Assembly (NCBI RefSeq): GCF_004359195.1
Contig: NZ_CP037954.1
Coordinates: 2,046,001 to 2,110,000 of the forward strand
Origin: Chryseobacterium salivictor
Lineage (GTDB): Bacteria > Bacteroidota > Bacteroidia > Flavobacteriales > Weeksellaceae
DNA: 64,000 bases
Reading direction: 5' to 3'
Positions within the stretch are counted from its first letter, which is position 1, and every line of letters starts with the position of its first letter. The position numbers were made by a program, and so were the translations under genes. The notes beneath the pieces are model-generated. The model searched no databases. It was not told the DNA's origin and was given only the letters and a program-made list of their open reading frames with translations. Below, one piece after another: positions 54,508 to 63,080 of this stretch.

Positions 54508-55208
54508 ATGCAGACACCAACTCAGATCATCGCACACCGGGGATATTGGCAGACAGAACCTCCAACTTCAGAAAATTCCCTTCAATCCTTAGAAAATGCT
54601 AAGGATTAAATATTTATGGGACAGAGTTCGACGTTAGGATGTCAAAAGACGGGGTGCTGATTATCTACCATGACGAACATTACGACTCGCTGGAAATTTC
54701 AGAAACCCGCTTTGCAGATTTGGCGAAACTGAAATTAAAAAACGGTGAGAACATTCCAACATTAAAGGATTTTTTAGAGAAAGGGAAAAAAAATCCATCC
54801 CTAAAACTCGTCATCGAACTGAAACCGATGAATTCCAAACTTCGGGAAAATGAGCTGGTACAGAAAGTCGTTCAAATGGTTAAAACTTTTCAAATGGAAT
54901 CGCAGTGTGAATTTATTTCATTCAGTCTGAATATTTGTGAACAGCTAAAAAAAGAGGAACCAACTTTTAAAGTAAAATACCTGAACGGAGACCTTTCGCC
55001 TTTAGAAATTAAACAAAGAGGTTTTGACGGTTTCAGTTATCATTATTCAGTTTTTATTACAAATCCAGGCTGGATTTCGCAGGCTAAAATGTTGGGATTA
55101 ATAACGAATTCATGGACGGTCAATGATATTGCAGTATTCGAAAAACTAAAAACGCAGGGAATTGATTTTGTTACGACTGACATTCCCGATCAGTTGCTCC
55201 ATAAGTAA
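54508..55208 (+). pseudogene. Glycerophosphodiester phosphodiesterase, single-base frameshift
   Basis: The ATG at 54508 begins MQTPTQIIAHRGYWQTEPPT with the catalytic HRG, then stops after SLENAKD. Restoring one G near 54600-54604 gives NAKGLNIYGTEFDVRMSKDG and joins the second frame, which carries IYHDEHYD, KLVIELKP and the C-terminal NSWTVNDIAVFEKLKTQGID and FVTTDIPDQLL. The GDPD acids and His residues are all present once the shift is repaired (about 233 residues). A 1-base deletion has therefore inactivated the gene, unless it is a sequencing error. The catalytic His of HRG is lost from the longer downstream ORF. Confidence 0.85.
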
Positions 55209-55406
55209 AACCGAAAGGGTTAGCGCCGGTTTAGAATTTGTTTTCGGCTAATGTTCTCTGTTTTATGCTGAAAAAATGACTTTTCGCAGGATTTCAGTTT
55301 TTCTGATGGTATTCACGAAACAGTTTCCCGCTTTATAATTAATTTCGCATCAGTTTAAATAAGACTTTTTTGTCTTAATAGAAATCCAACCTTGAAAATC
55401 ATCATC

Positions 55407-56690
55407 ATGAAGAAACAGATTTTTACATTTTGTGCCTTGTCCTTTTTTACGTTTTCAGCAAAAGCTCAGACCGACAGTCTGAAAATTAATCTGGATTTCC
55501 GAACCCGCGCTGAACTCGATAATGGCTATAAAACTTTAATCCCGGAAAATAAAAAACCCGAAACCAATGTTTTTTCAAGAGCACGACTGGGCGTGGATTA
55601 TTACTGGAAGGATCTGGAACTCTTTATTTCCCTGCAGGATGCCAGGGTTTGGGGCGAAGTTTCCTCGACCAATCAGCGCAGCGGAACCCTGAATGTGAAT
55701 GAGGCCTGGGCAAAATATAATTTTAATAAAAATGCAGCATTAAAGATTGGCCGTCAAATTCTTTCTTACGATGACGAAAGACTGCTCGGCGCTTTGGACT
55801 GGCAGATGCAGGGCCGGAGTTTTGACGCGGCGAAAGGAATTTTCCGCCTCAGTCCGCAATCGAAACTGGAAGCGGTGGTGACCTATAACAATGACGATAA
55901 CGATGCGAACGATCTGCCGGACAGAGAATTGTACAGCATATTGGATTCCGGTGAAAGAACGAAATCGATGCAGATTCTTCATTATCAGTATCTGTGGCCA
56001 AAAGCCAGTCTTTCCTTTATCGGTCTCAATAATGTCGTTCAGCATCTGAACGGTACGCATTACGATATGTTGACCGTCGGAATGAATGCTAAAAAATACT
56101 TCGGAAACGTTGGTTTCTTTGGTTCTGCTTATTGGCAGACCGGTAAAAATAGTTTGGCACAAAGCAAAAATGCTTATCAGTTTTCAGCAAACGTCGATTT
56201 TATTCTGACTCAAAATGCCAATATTATTTTGGGTACCGAATGGCTTTCAGGATCGGATTATAATGGAGATGTTTCCAAAAATAATTCGTTCAGCCCGCTC
56301 TACGGAACAAATCATAAGTTTAATGGCTTCATGGATTATTTTTTCGTCGGCAATCATTTCAACAGCGTAGGCTTGAAGGATTTTTATCTAAAATCTCATT
56401 TCAAGTTGAATCCAAAAGCTTCTCTGGCTTTCGATCTTCATGCGTTTACCGGCAATGCGGAATTGGGATATGATGTGGCGAATAATAAAGAATACTCCCG
56501 GTATTTAGGAACAGAAGGTGATGTGGTCTTTACGTACAAAGTCGCCAGTATTTTCACCATGCAACTGGGGCACTCTCAAATGTTTGCGACCGACGGGATG
56601 AAATATCTTAAAAACGTTGCAAATCCCGCATCAATGCAAAGCTGGACCTGGCTGGGTCTTAATTTTATGACACGGTTCAAAGTGAAATAG
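55407..56690 (+). CDS. Alginate-export-family outer-membrane porin
   Basis: 427 residues. The signal peptide is MKKQIFTFCALSFFTFSAKA, followed by an Alginate_exp-type barrel: INLDFRTRAELDNGYKTLIP, FSRARLGVDYYWKDLELFIS, AWAKYNFNKNAALKIGRQIL, DDERLLGALDWQMQGRSFDA. It ends in alternating aromatic strands (LGLNFMTRFKVK). The family forms 18-stranded outer-membrane channels; many members outside Pseudomonas carry other anions, so alginate is not implied. A TTG four codons earlier is a less likely start than the ATG at 55407. It is alone on its transcript. Confidence 0.88.
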   Translation: MKKQIFTFCALSFFTFSAKAQTDSLKINLDFRTRAELDNGYKTLIPENKKPETNVFSRARLGVDYYWKDLELFISLQDARVWGEVSSTNQRSGTLNVNEAWAKYNFNKNAALKIGRQILSYDDERLLGALDWQMQGRSFDAAKGIFRLSPQSKLEAVVTYNNDDNDANDLPDRELYSILDSGERTKSMQILHYQYLWPKASLSFIGLNNVVQHLNGTHYDMLTVGMNAKKYFGNVGFFGSAYWQTGKNSLAQSKNAYQFSANVDFILTQNANIILGTEWLSGSDYNGDVSKNNSFSPLYGTNHKFNGFMDYFFVGNHFNSVGLKDFYLKSHFKLNPKASLAFDLHAFTGNAELGYDVANNKEYSRYLGTEGDVVFTYKVASIFTMQLGHSQMFATDGMKYLKNVANPASMQSWTWLGLNFMTRFKVK

Positions 56691-56830
56691 GATTTTTGCA
56701 CAGATAATGGTTTTTCACCGCAAGGCAAACGGATTAAAATTGCAGTCTTTTTTAGAGGCATCTCAAATCCAATTCATCAATATCAAGTGTGAAATAATTT
56801 TGAATCTCCCTTTAGCGAATGAAAAAAATA

Positions 56831-56857
56831 AAAGGCAATCCTGGAATAGAATTGCCT
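56831..56857 (-). terminator. Terminator of the PepSY-like gene
   Basis: AGGCAAT (56833-56839) / ATTGCCT (56851-56857). On the minus strand it reads into TTTTATTTTTTT. Confidence 0.65.
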
Positions 56858-56869
56858 CTAAGAATAATT

Positions 56870-57310
56870 TTAGTCTTTTTCAACCACTAATTTCTGAAAA
56901 TTTCCATTGTGGTCAAACAATAGGTCGCCGCTTTTCACCTCGGCTTCATAAATTACAGAACCGTCAGTTTTTACAATTTTTGCCGCTTCTTTTATTTTAC
57001 CATATTTTTTTGCCGCAACATAAGAGATGATGTTTTTCGGTAATTCGCTGATTTTCAAAGAAGTTTCAGTTTCTTCTTTCATGCCTTTTGGATTGTAAGT
57101 GGCAGAAGTTTCCTTACCGTTCAGTTTAAATTCTGCTTCATACGTTCCGTGCTCATCATCCCATTTTACTTTTTTCACCTGCGGGAAATCTTTTTTAAAG
57201 GCGTTCTTCACCGCTACCGGTACTTCACCGCCTTTATTCATTTGTTGTGCAGTGATGGTTCCTGCGCCAAGTGCTAAAACAAATGACATTATTACGATTG
57301 GCTTTTTCAT
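56870..57310 (-). CDS. Secreted PepSY-like (DUF2874) protein
   Basis: 146 residues with a signal peptide (MKKPIVIMSFVLALGAGTITAQ) and two PepSY-like/BLIP-like repeats. The first is VPVAVKNAFKKDFPQVKKVK with WDDEHGTYEAEFKLNGKETS. The second is LPKNIISYVAAKKYGKIKEA with IYEAEVKSGDLLFDHNGNFQ. Proteins of this fold are common periplasmic proteins in Bacteroidota; the role is unknown. It is convergent with the porin gene and has its own terminator. Confidence 0.85.
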   Translation of the reverse strand: MKKPIVIMSFVLALGAGTITAQQMNKGGEVPVAVKNAFKKDFPQVKKVKWDDEHGTYEAEFKLNGKETSATYNPKGMKEETETSLKISELPKNIISYVAAKKYGKIKEAAKIVKTDGSVIYEAEVKSGDLLFDHNGNFQKLVVEKD

Positions 57311-57476
57311 TTTGAAATATTTTTATTTTTCGGACTGAATGTATTTCAATCTCTCCTACAAAAGTGCCCCGCCAATCTGTAGAGAATCTGATTTTTTATC
57401 TCCTTATAAAAAGTTTAACATTTAATTAATATCCGACATTTTTTTTCTTATACTAAGAATTGTTTAACTACGAAGT

Positions 57477-57935
57477 CACAAAGTTATTCTTCCTTCTTTT
57501 TAGTTTTTTAAAATTTCTGTTGAAAAGTCAATGAAGTTTGCGCATTATAATTTCCGGTGGAAAACTTAATTTTCTTAACTTCTTAATTGATTCTTAATGG
57601 TTCAATTTCCAATGATAGTTTTAGATTTTTAACCATTGTGCTTCCTGTTTTTTAGTTTTTTAAAATTTCTGCTGAAAAGTCAATGAAGATTTGCGCATTT
57701 ATAATTTCCGGTGGAAAACTTAATTTTCTTAACTCCTTAATTGATTCTTAACGGTTTAATTTCCAATGATAGTTTTAGATTTTCAACCACACAAGTCACA
57801 AAGTTATTCTTCCTTTTTTTTAGTTTTTTAAAATTTCTGTTGAAAAGTCAATGAAGATTTGCGCATTTATAATTTCCGGTGGAAAACTTAATTTTCTTAG
57901 CTCCTTAATTGATTCTTAATGGTTCAATTTCTGCT
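57477..57935. repeat. Three tandem intergenic repeats (~150-170 bp units)
   Basis: Near-identical blocks start TAGTTTTTTAAAATTTCTG at 57501, 57653 and 57821. They share AATTTCCGGTGGAAAACTTA and CTTAATTGATTCTTAA. A partial copy (CTTAATTGATTTTTGACGGT) occurs at about 59346. Copies 1 and 3 are preceded by AGTCACAAAGTTATTCTTCC. The rest of 57311-58001 holds no gene. Confidence 0.85.
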
Positions 57936-58001
57936 GCCGCGCGATTCTATCGCGTGGTTACAGAATATCCTTATCGCCTTTCCTTACAGCTCCATCCACG
58001 G

Positions 58002-58052
58002 TGCGGTGATTAAACTCCATAATCACCGCAAAATATACGGAGATTAATCACT
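58002..58052. promoter_or_regulatory. Palindromic operator region of the Fic gene
   Basis: TGCGGTGATT (58002-58011) / AATCACCGCA (58021-58030) is a perfect 10-bp inverted repeat with a 9-base spacer. GGTGATTAAACTCC (58005-58018) also has an inverted copy GGAGATTAATCACT (58039-58052), 12 of 14 matching. Both sites lie 25-75 bases before the start codon. Confidence 0.65.
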
Positions 58053-58076
58053 ATATTTACAGCATAATCCTTAACG

Positions 58077-59177
58077 ATGGCAGTATATATCCACCAATTG
58101 AAGCAATGGCCCCACTTTTCTTGGCAGCCTGATGAGCTGATCAACCTGCTGGCAGAAGTCCGTTACCTGCAGGGTAAACTCCTGGGGAAAGTAGAACTCT
58201 TGGGCTTCGAACTCAGAAACGAAGCGAACCTGGAAACCCTGATCCAGGATGTAGTAAAATCATCAGAAATTGAAGGGGAACTCCTTAATCCTGAACTCGT
58301 GCGTTCCTCCATTGCAGTTCATCTGGGTTTGGATTACAAAGGAAAAGAAAACAAAGACCGGCATATTGATGGAATCGTTGAAATGATGTTGGATGCAACA
58401 CAGAATAACGATAAATCACTAACTGACGAGCGTTTGTTTGGCTGGCATTCCGCATTATTTCCCGCCGGAAGAAGCGGCATGTATAAAATTGAAGTAGCGA
58501 AATGGAGGACAGGGGAGATGCAGGTAGTTTCCGGAGTGATGGGCAAAGAAAAAATACACTTTGAAGCTCCGAGAGCTAATCTGCTGGAAAGTGAAATGCT
58601 GAATTTCCTCACGTGGTTCAATGAGGAGCAGAAGATGGATGACCTGTTAAAAGCGGGCGTAGCCCATTTCTGGTTCGTCACGATACACCCTTTCGATGAC
58701 GGAAATGGTAGAATAGCACGCGCAATTGCAGATATGCAGCTTTCCAGAGCAGATCGGGTAAACCAGCGCTTTTACAGCATGTCAACCCAGATCAATGCTG
58801 ATAAAAAATCATATTATCAAATCCTGGAGAAATCCCAGAAGAGCAGTCTGGATATTACGCAGTGGCTGGTTTGGTTTCTGAACTGCCTCAAAGAGGCCAT
58901 TATAAATTCAGACGGAATCATCAGCAAAGTCATCACAAAGCATGATTTTATGGTGAAAAACAGTCCCGCCATCACCAATGACCGTCAGCATTTGGTCATC
59001 ACCAAACTGTTGGATGGTTTTGAAGGAAATCTCACCACCTCCAAATATGCCAAACTGACAAAAAGCTCATCCGATACCGCCCTCCGCGACATCACGGACT
59101 TAATTGAAAAAGGCATCCTCCTCAAATCCGGTTCCGGCGGACGGAGCACCCATTACCAGTTGAATACGAAGGAATAA
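58077..59177 (+). CDS. Fic-family adenylyltransferase (DUF4172-Fic, class II)
   Basis: 366 residues. The N-terminal DUF4172 domain (about 1-90) contains the inhibitory-helix motif SSEIEG (Ser62, Glu66, Gly67), so the protein is auto-inhibited class II. The Fic core has HPFDDGNGRIAR (204-215) with catalytic His204 and phosphate-binding GNGR, and the flap AKWRTGEMQVVSG. The C-terminal about 65 residues (LTTSKYAKLTKSSSDTALRD) look like a winged-helix. Fic enzymes transfer AMP to protein hydroxyls. The helix module and the palindromes upstream suggest self-regulation. Confidence 0.93.
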   Translation: MAVYIHQLKQWPHFSWQPDELINLLAEVRYLQGKLLGKVELLGFELRNEANLETLIQDVVKSSEIEGELLNPELVRSSIAVHLGLDYKGKENKDRHIDGIVEMMLDATQNNDKSLTDERLFGWHSALFPAGRSGMYKIEVAKWRTGEMQVVSGVMGKEKIHFEAPRANLLESEMLNFLTWFNEEQKMDDLLKAGVAHFWFVTIHPFDDGNGRIARAIADMQLSRADRVNQRFYSMSTQINADKKSYYQILEKSQKSSLDITQWLVWFLNCLKEAIINSDGIISKVITKHDFMVKNSPAITNDRQHLVITKLLDGFEGNLTTSKYAKLTKSSSDTALRDITDLIEKGILLKSGSGGRSTHYQLNTKE

Positions 59178-59367
59178 AATCACCGCTCGGCGACAGCAAT
59201 TAAAATGCAAAAGAGAGGTATCTATGTATTTACAGCGTTTTTTGATTTCTTGTACCTGTGTTGAACCTCAGTGAGGAAAGAAAGTAAGGAAAGCAGCTAT
59301 TTTAGGAAGTTTATCTACTTAGTATTTATTTTTAATTTTCTTCACTTCTTAATTGATTTTTGACGGT

Positions 59368-62300
59368 TCAATTGCTCTCTGTTTCTGCGTTTTTAGCTGA
59401 AGATTTTTCTTTAAAATTTAATTGATTTAAAAGCGTCGGAAAAACGATTAACAGCAAAGGCAACGCAATTGAAAAGCCACCAATAACCGCAATCGCCAAC
59501 GGTTGGTGCATTTGTGCTCCGGTTCCAATTCCCAAAGCCAAAGGCATTAAGGCAATAATGGCCCCTAAAGCCGTCATTAATTTTGGACGTAATCTCGTAC
59601 TGATCGCGTAAATCAGAGCATCTTCTTTGGATTTTTTCTCTAAAGTTTCTTCAAACTGCAGATAAGTGAAAATGGCATTTTCTCCGATAATTCCGACCAT
59701 CATGATCAATCCGGTATAACTGCCGACATTCAGCGGTGTTCCGGTTATAAATAATAAAATAAAACTCCCCGAAATTCCTAAAACTGAAACCAACAATATT
59801 AAGAAAGCAACTTTTAAATTTCTGAAAAGAAACAAAATGGTCGTAAAAACGAGCAAGCAGGAAACGAATAAAATCAAAAGCAATTCACTGAAAGATTTTT
59901 GCTGTTCTGCGTAAGCGCCGCCGTAAGAAATACTGTAACCCGTCGGCAGTTTGATGTTTTTGTTGATTTCTGTTTGAATTTTTTTAATCGTTCCGCCCAA
60001 ATCACCATTATCCAAACGTGCTGTTACCACGCCCATATTCTGCAAATCTTCGCGTTCTACTTCCGCCGTGCCTTCCAAAATAGAGACTTCTGCAAATTCT
60101 TTCAGCGGTTTCAGTTGTCCGTTGGGTAATGAAATCATGCTGTTTTGGATTTCCTGAAGTGACGCGTTTGATTGAGTATTATACAGAGTCCGGATCGGCG
60201 TGAACTGATTTTTATCAAATAAATCGCCGACCGTATTTCCGCTTAAAATCGTCTGTGTCTGGTATTGAAAATTCTGAGGCGAAATCTGATATTGCGCTAA
60301 AACAGGAAAATTCGGGGTAATCTGAATCGAAGGTCCTGCAATGATAATTCCGTCAAAAACATCGGCTGTTCCTGGGATTTTTCCCACAATTTTCGAAATT
60401 TGCTGCGAATATTTCTGAAGGGTAGGAACATCATTCCCGAAAATTTTGATCTCAATCGGTTGCGCGCTGCTCATTAAATCGCCGAGCATATCGGTAATAA
60501 CCTGGCCGAAATCAACGGTCAATGGTAAACCCGTGGCTTCAATTTTACGTCGGAGATCGTCTGTAACTTCTGCTGTCGTTTGGGTTCTGTCTTTTTTTAG
60601 ATTAATTAAATAATCGCCGCGGTTGGGTTCGGTAATGAAAAATCCCATTTGCGTTCCGGTTCTTCGGCTGTAGGCTTCCACCTGTGGATTGGCCTTAATT
60701 ATTTTTTCCACTTCCCGAAGCTCGCGGTCGGTTTCCTCCAAAGAAGTTCCGGGTGGCGAATTGTAGTCCAGTATAATACTTCCTTCGTCCATATCGGGTA
60801 AAAATCCGGTGGAAATATTCGGAATAATGAAGGCCGTAATTACAACCAAAACCGCCATAAACACGTATGAAAAAACTGGTTTCCGGATGAAAAAGCCTAC
60901 CCATTTTCTTTCTTTTACTTCGTGATGAACTTCTTTTTTTTTGGGTTTTCCTTTTTTAGATAAAAACAAATAAATCACGGGCAATAAAAGCCAGGTGACG
61001 AAAAATGAACTCACCAAGGTAATGATCATGGTATTCGTCATGACTTTGAAATAAGCACCGGCAACGCCACTCATCAGCATAAAAGGCAGAAAAATAACAA
61101 TCGTACTCAATGAAGAACCCACCATGGCTTTCAATAAATAATTGACGGCTTTTTGGACTAAAGTGGTACTGTTTTCCTCCGGAAATTCTTCGTGTGTACG
61201 GTGAATTTGTTCTACAATGACAATCGCATCATCGATGATTAGACCAATTGCCGCCGCAATTGCGCCTAAAGTCATAATATTAAAAGTCGCACCGGTCGCA
61301 TATAAAATAACCAGCGTTAAACAAATCGTCACTGGAATGGTGATCAAAATGGTGGCACTTGCTTTCCAGGATTTTAAAAATAAAATGGCGACGATAATAG
61401 CGAGCAAAAGTCCGATCCAAAGCGCATCTGTGACACTTTTGATGGAACTGTTTACAAAATCGGCCTGCACGTAATAAGGTTTTATCACCACCTCTTTGGG
61501 CAAAGTTTTCTGCAATTCGGCAATTTTGGTTTCCATCGCTGCAGAAACATCTACCACATTGGCATTGGGTTGTTGTATAACCGCAATTAAAATACTTTCA
61601 GTTCCGTTGGCGTTGACTTTGATAAATTGCTTGGCGGTGTGAACTTCAATTTTAGCAATATCTTTAAAATAGATCGCTCTGTTTCCATCATTTTTTAAGA
61701 CCACATTCTGCAGATCTTCAAGACTTCGGATTTGGGAATTGGTCAGCGTTAAATACAGAAAATTATAATCGGAAGAAAAGCCGTTGGACTTGATGAAGTT
61801 GGTTTCATTCAGTGCAGTTTCAATGTCTTTTGGATTCAAACCCAATCTCGTCATTTTTCCCTGGTCGAGAATGGCCCAGAATTCTTTGTCCTGTCCGCCG
61901 ATAATTCTAATGTCGCTCACGCCGTCAACCTGCGACAGAAAGGGTTTTATGGTATAAAGTGCCAATTGTTTCAGCGCAATGGGCGAAATCGAAGAAGCAT
62001 TCAAAGAATAGCCCATCACCGGTAAAATGGCCGGATTCATTTTTTCTACGGTGATATTGATGTTTGGCGGCAGTTGATTTTTAATCTCATTAATTTTTGC
62101 CTCAATTTGCTGTTGGCTAAGGTCGATATTAGCATTCCAGTCCATAAAGGCGGAAATTTCACAGCTTCCTCTACTTGTGGTACTTTTCAGCAGGTGCAGA
62201 TCGGGAATTTGTTTCACGGCATTTTCCAGCGGTCGCGTCACCGCAACGGTCATTTGGTCGACCGGCTGTTCTCCGGCTTCTGCGATGATTTTTATTTTCG

Positions 62301-62424
62301 GAAAAGTAATCTGCGGAAACAGGGAGGATTTTATTTTAGTATAGGAAAAAACGCCGCCTAAAATAAAAAGCAGAATCATCACCAAAAGCGGATTTTTATA
62401 TCTTACAAAAAAAGAGTTTTTCAT
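59368..62424 (-). CDS. RND efflux permease (AcrB/MMPL-like inner-membrane pump)
   Basis: 1018 residues with the RND layout. Helix 1 is at 10-28, followed by a large periplasmic loop and helices 2-6 (about 335-480) carrying the proton-relay acids Asp398 and Asp399 in GLIIDDAIVIVEQ. The sequence duplicates with a second periplasmic loop and helices 8-12 (SELLLILFVSCLLVFTTILF onward). The double Asp favours the hydrophobe/multidrug branch over the heavy-metal branch. It pumps substrates through an adaptor and a TolC-like channel. The adaptor gene lies upstream, and the two are separated by 656 bases of repeats. No TolC gene is in the window. Confidence 0.93.
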   Translation of the reverse strand: MKNSFFVRYKNPLLVMILLFILGGVFSYTKIKSSLFPQITFPKIKIIAEAGEQPVDQMTVAVTRPLENAVKQIPDLHLLKSTTSRGSCEISAFMDWNANIDLSQQQIEAKINEIKNQLPPNINITVEKMNPAILPVMGYSLNASSISPIALKQLALYTIKPFLSQVDGVSDIRIIGGQDKEFWAILDQGKMTRLGLNPKDIETALNETNFIKSNGFSSDYNFLYLTLTNSQIRSLEDLQNVVLKNDGNRAIYFKDIAKIEVHTAKQFIKVNANGTESILIAVIQQPNANVVDVSAAMETKIAELQKTLPKEVVIKPYYVQADFVNSSIKSVTDALWIGLLLAIIVAILFLKSWKASATILITIPVTICLTLVILYATGATFNIMTLGAIAAAIGLIIDDAIVIVEQIHRTHEEFPEENSTTLVQKAVNYLLKAMVGSSLSTIVIFLPFMLMSGVAGAYFKVMTNTMIITLVSSFFVTWLLLPVIYLFLSKKGKPKKKEVHHEVKERKWVGFFIRKPVFSYVFMAVLVVITAFIIPNISTGFLPDMDEGSIILDYNSPPGTSLEETDRELREVEKIIKANPQVEAYSRRTGTQMGFFITEPNRGDYLINLKKDRTQTTAEVTDDLRRKIEATGLPLTVDFGQVITDMLGDLMSSAQPIEIKIFGNDVPTLQKYSQQISKIVGKIPGTADVFDGIIIAGPSIQITPNFPVLAQYQISPQNFQYQTQTILSGNTVGDLFDKNQFTPIRTLYNTQSNASLQEIQNSMISLPNGQLKPLKEFAEVSILEGTAEVEREDLQNMGVVTARLDNGDLGGTIKKIQTEINKNIKLPTGYSISYGGAYAEQQKSFSELLLILFVSCLLVFTTILFLFRNLKVAFLILLVSVLGISGSFILLFITGTPLNVGSYTGLIMMVGIIGENAIFTYLQFEETLEKKSKEDALIYAISTRLRPKLMTALGAIIALMPLALGIGTGAQMHQPLAIAVIGGFSIALPLLLIVFPTLLNQLNFKEKSSAKNAETESN

Positions 62425-62454
62425 TTTAAACTGATTAGTTTTACAAATTCTTTC

Positions 62455-62970
62455 ACTACAAAAATCACAAAAGCTTCATTTTTTAAAGATTAAATTTTTA
62501 CTTTTTAAAGACCAAAAAACTTGTGCTTAGTTTTTTCATTCCGGAGAAATATAAACCACAAAAGTCACATAAGCTTCATTTATTAAAGATTAAATTTTCA
62601 CTTTTTAAAGACCAAAAAACTTGTGCTTAGTTTTTTCATTCCGGAGGAATATAAACCACAAAAGTCACCAAAGCTTCATTTTTTAAAGACTAAATTTTTA
62701 CTTTTTAAAGACGAAAAACTTCTGCTTAGTTTTTTCATTCCGAAGATATCAACCACAAAAGTCACAAAAGCTTCATTTATTAAAGATTAAATTTTCACTT
62801 TTTAAAGACCAAAAAACTTGTGCTTAGTTTTTTCATTCCGGAGAAATATAAACCACAAAAGTCACATAAGCTTCATTTTTTAAAGATTAAATTTTTTACT
62901 TTTTAAAGACCAAAAAACTTCTACTTAGTTTTTTCATTCCGAAGATATCAACCACAAAAGATACATTCTT
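62455..62970. repeat. Five ~100-bp tandem repeats between adaptor and permease genes
   Basis: AAGCTTCATT recurs at 62471, 62571, 62671, 62768 and 62868, each followed by TAAAGA(T/C)TAAATTTT and ...CTTAGTTTTTTCATTCCG. The spacing is 97-100 bases. A sixth partial unit starts near 62950 (ACCACAAAAGATAC). An inverse copy of the lead motif, CTTTTGTGACTTTTGTGGTT, stands at 63053-63072. Confidence 0.9.
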
Positions 62971-63080
62971 GAAGTACTGTTTTATTGCTTTTTAAAGACC
63001 ACTTCATCGTTAATTTTGTGAACTTTAAAACATCATGCTTTTAACTTTACCTTTTGTGACTTTTGTGGTTATACAGGGTT

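Noticed and set aside
62455..62970. Possible CRISPR array
   Set aside because: Units are about 100 bases long and nearly identical throughout, with no unique spacers, and no cas gene is nearby.
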